Source: an uncultured Pelosinus sp. (GTDB lineage Bacteria > Bacillota > Negativicutes > UMGS1260). From it: a DNA stretch of 64,000 nucleotides. The DNA lies in NCBI GenBank assembly GCA_900550105.1, contig URQW01000001.1:62001-126000 (forward strand), given 5' to 3'. The notes under the pieces are model-generated. The model saw only the letters and a list, made by a program, of their open reading frames with translations, was not told where the DNA came from and did no database searches. Shown in pieces: positions 63,092 through 64,000 of the stretch; within the stretch, counting starts at the first letter, position 1, and the number at the start of each line of letters is the position of its first letter. Position numbers and translations under genes: made by a program.

Positions 63092-63112
63092 TAAACTGTC
63101 TCTTACAGTTTA
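63092..63112. promoter_or_regulatory. Perfect inverted repeat upstream of the alpha/beta hydrolase
   Basis: TAAACTGT (63092-63099) and ACAGTTTA (63105-63112) are separated by five bases, 20 bases upstream of the start codon. Its size and spacing fit a TetR- or MarR-type operator. No such regulator is adjacent. Confidence 0.5.
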
Positions 63113-63116
63113 TTCA

Positions 63117-63158
63117 AATACAAAAAAAGTGCGCTAAATCAGCGCACTTTTTTGTATT
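63117..63158 (-). terminator. Terminator after the MFS gene
   Basis: AATACAAAAAAAGTGCGCT-like arm pairs with its complement around AAATC. On the minus strand it lies 34 bases past the MFS stop and includes a T-run. Confidence 0.85.
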
Positions 63159-63191
63159 CACTTATTATTAACATGACTAAAACCGCACCTA

Positions 63192-64000
63192 TCACATAGC
63201 TTTTGCTTTGCTTACTTCCTTCTTGATCGGCTGCGATAAAAAAATTGAGCAGAATGCAGCGCCTAAGGCAAAAGCTGTTAAAAGCTCCATCGTAGCTGTC
63301 AACCCATACGTATCGGCGAATCGGCCAATGAGCGGAACAAAGATACCGCCGACGCTGAAGCTAAGACCTAACGTCACACCTGAAGCAAAACCAATGCTAC
63401 GCGCTAAATAACTTTGTCCGAGCACAACAATAGAACTAAAGGGCGAAAACATCGCAAAACCAATGGGAATCATTAAAGCATAGCAAGCAAACACACTCGT
63501 CGACTGCGATAATAAACCAATCATCGGCGCTAAGAGTCCATAACTAAGCTGCACAACCTTCAAATAACCGATTTTATCAGCTAGTATTCCTCCGATCAAC
63601 GTAGTCACTACGCCAAACATAAATAGTATCGTTAAGGCTGAGCTAGCCGCTGCTGCAGAAAGACCAGTAACCTTGACTAGATAAAGCGGAATAAAACTGC
63701 GCAAACCGCAAATAACAATTGAACTAAAAATAATAAGCAAGGTCAAACGAGCAAAGGAACTCCAATCGTTTTGAAATAGCTGAGAAGATGTCGCGCTATT
63801 GACTGACCCGCCTGCAGTCGTTACAACATTTTTCTCGATATAGGCTTTCATCTTGGGAACAACTAGCAATAAAGCGATAGACATTGTAGCCGCCAGCACA
63901 CAAAATACCGTCGTTCCTGCCATGCCAAAAGCGCTGATTGCCGCAACAACAACAACCGGGCCAGCAGCAAAACCGCCGTTACCGCCTACGGAAAAAATAC
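63192..64000 (-). CDS. MFS transporter, 5' end cut by window edge
   Basis: The frame stays open to the right edge, so only the C-terminal about 269 residues are visible, beginning within a helix containing SVGGNGGFAAGPVVVV. That stretch resembles the fifth helix of fosmidomycin-resistance-type (Fsr) MFS exporters. After a hydrophilic middle loop (about 35-60) come six more TM segments with a motif-A-like GGILADKIGYLK. The ATG at 63923 is internal. Substrate unknown. A terminator follows. Confidence 0.82.
   Translation of the reverse strand, partial: IFSVGGNGGFAAGPVVVVAAISAFGMAGTTVFCVLAATMSIALLLVVPKMKAYIEKNVVTTAGGSVNSATSSQLFQNDWSSFARLTLLIIFSSIVICGLRSFIPLYLVKVTGLSAAAASSALTILFMFGVVTTLIGGILADKIGYLKVVQLSYGLLAPMIGLLSQSTSVFACYALMIPIGFAMFSPFSSIVVLGQSYLARSIGFASGVTLGLSFSVGGIFVPLIGRFADTYGLTATMELLTAFALGAAFCSIFLSQPIKKEVSKAKAM

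Overview
The window looks like a chromosome segment of an anaerobic, outer-membrane-bearing Firmicute (Negativicutes, probably the Sporomusaceae). This is inference, not a database match. Firmicute-type signals are the strong AGGAGG ribosome binding sites, numerous hairpin-plus-T-run terminators and a T-box leader. Diderm signals are a two-partner secretion pair (TpsB outer-membrane pore and TpsA exoprotein) and a secretin in a type IV pilus operon. HydG (FeFe-hydrogenase cofactor maturation) and tryptophanase indicate an anaerobic amino-acid-using lifestyle. No rRNA, tRNA, insertion sequence, prophage or CRISPR array was seen.

Layout. 1-7.4 kb: minus-strand transport and metabolism genes (ion-transporter-like permease, RarD, MFS plus amidohydrolase pair, orphan galactitol-type PTS IIC, acyl-CoA thioesterase). 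7.4-20.5 kb: a type IV pilus/type II secretion-like locus, with ten minus-strand assembly genes (PilP-like, secretin, PilB, PilT, PilC, pilin, PilD, PilM, PilN, PilO) and three divergent plus-strand minor-pilin-type genes, the last unusually large. 20.5-23.9 kb: a tetR-emrA-emrB drug-efflux operon. 24-25.9 kb: hydG behind a small TM1266-type regulator, preceded by a structured leader that ends in a terminator. 26-29.3 kb: a TyrR-like sigma-54 activator and tryptophanase, with a near-consensus -24/-12 promoter between them. 29.4-31.5 kb: a chemoreceptor. 31.7-37.3 kb: tpsB-tpsA.

37.6-40.8 kb: an alpha/beta hydrolase and a CstA-family transporter under an apparent T-box with a candidate arginine (AGA) specifier. 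41-47 kb: a seven-gene catabolic cluster (Asp/Glu-racemase-like, BASS transporter, GlcG/HbpS-like, GntR regulator, class II aldolase, BKACE/DUF849 enzyme, DUF1537 acid-sugar kinase). I cannot match it to a described complete pathway, and it is the best candidate for a new system. 47.3-56 kb: an unrecognised 102-residue protein, two more chemoreceptors, purB, a GGDEF-EAL protein and a secreted unknown. 56-64 kb: an FMN alpha-hydroxy-acid oxidase-like protein with an N-terminal cysteine cluster, a thioredoxin-reductase/AhpF-like flavoprotein with AhpC, an MBL-fold hydrolase, a purple-acid-phosphatase-like enzyme, an alpha/beta hydrolase and an MFS gene cut by the right edge.

Working together: the pilus genes, chemoreceptors and c-di-GMP enzyme would suit surface motility or attachment, with TpsA as a secreted adhesin-like protein. 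AhpC and its flavoprotein reductase form a peroxide defence pair. Tryptophanase, CstA and the acid-sugar cluster point to use of amino acids, peptides and organic acids.
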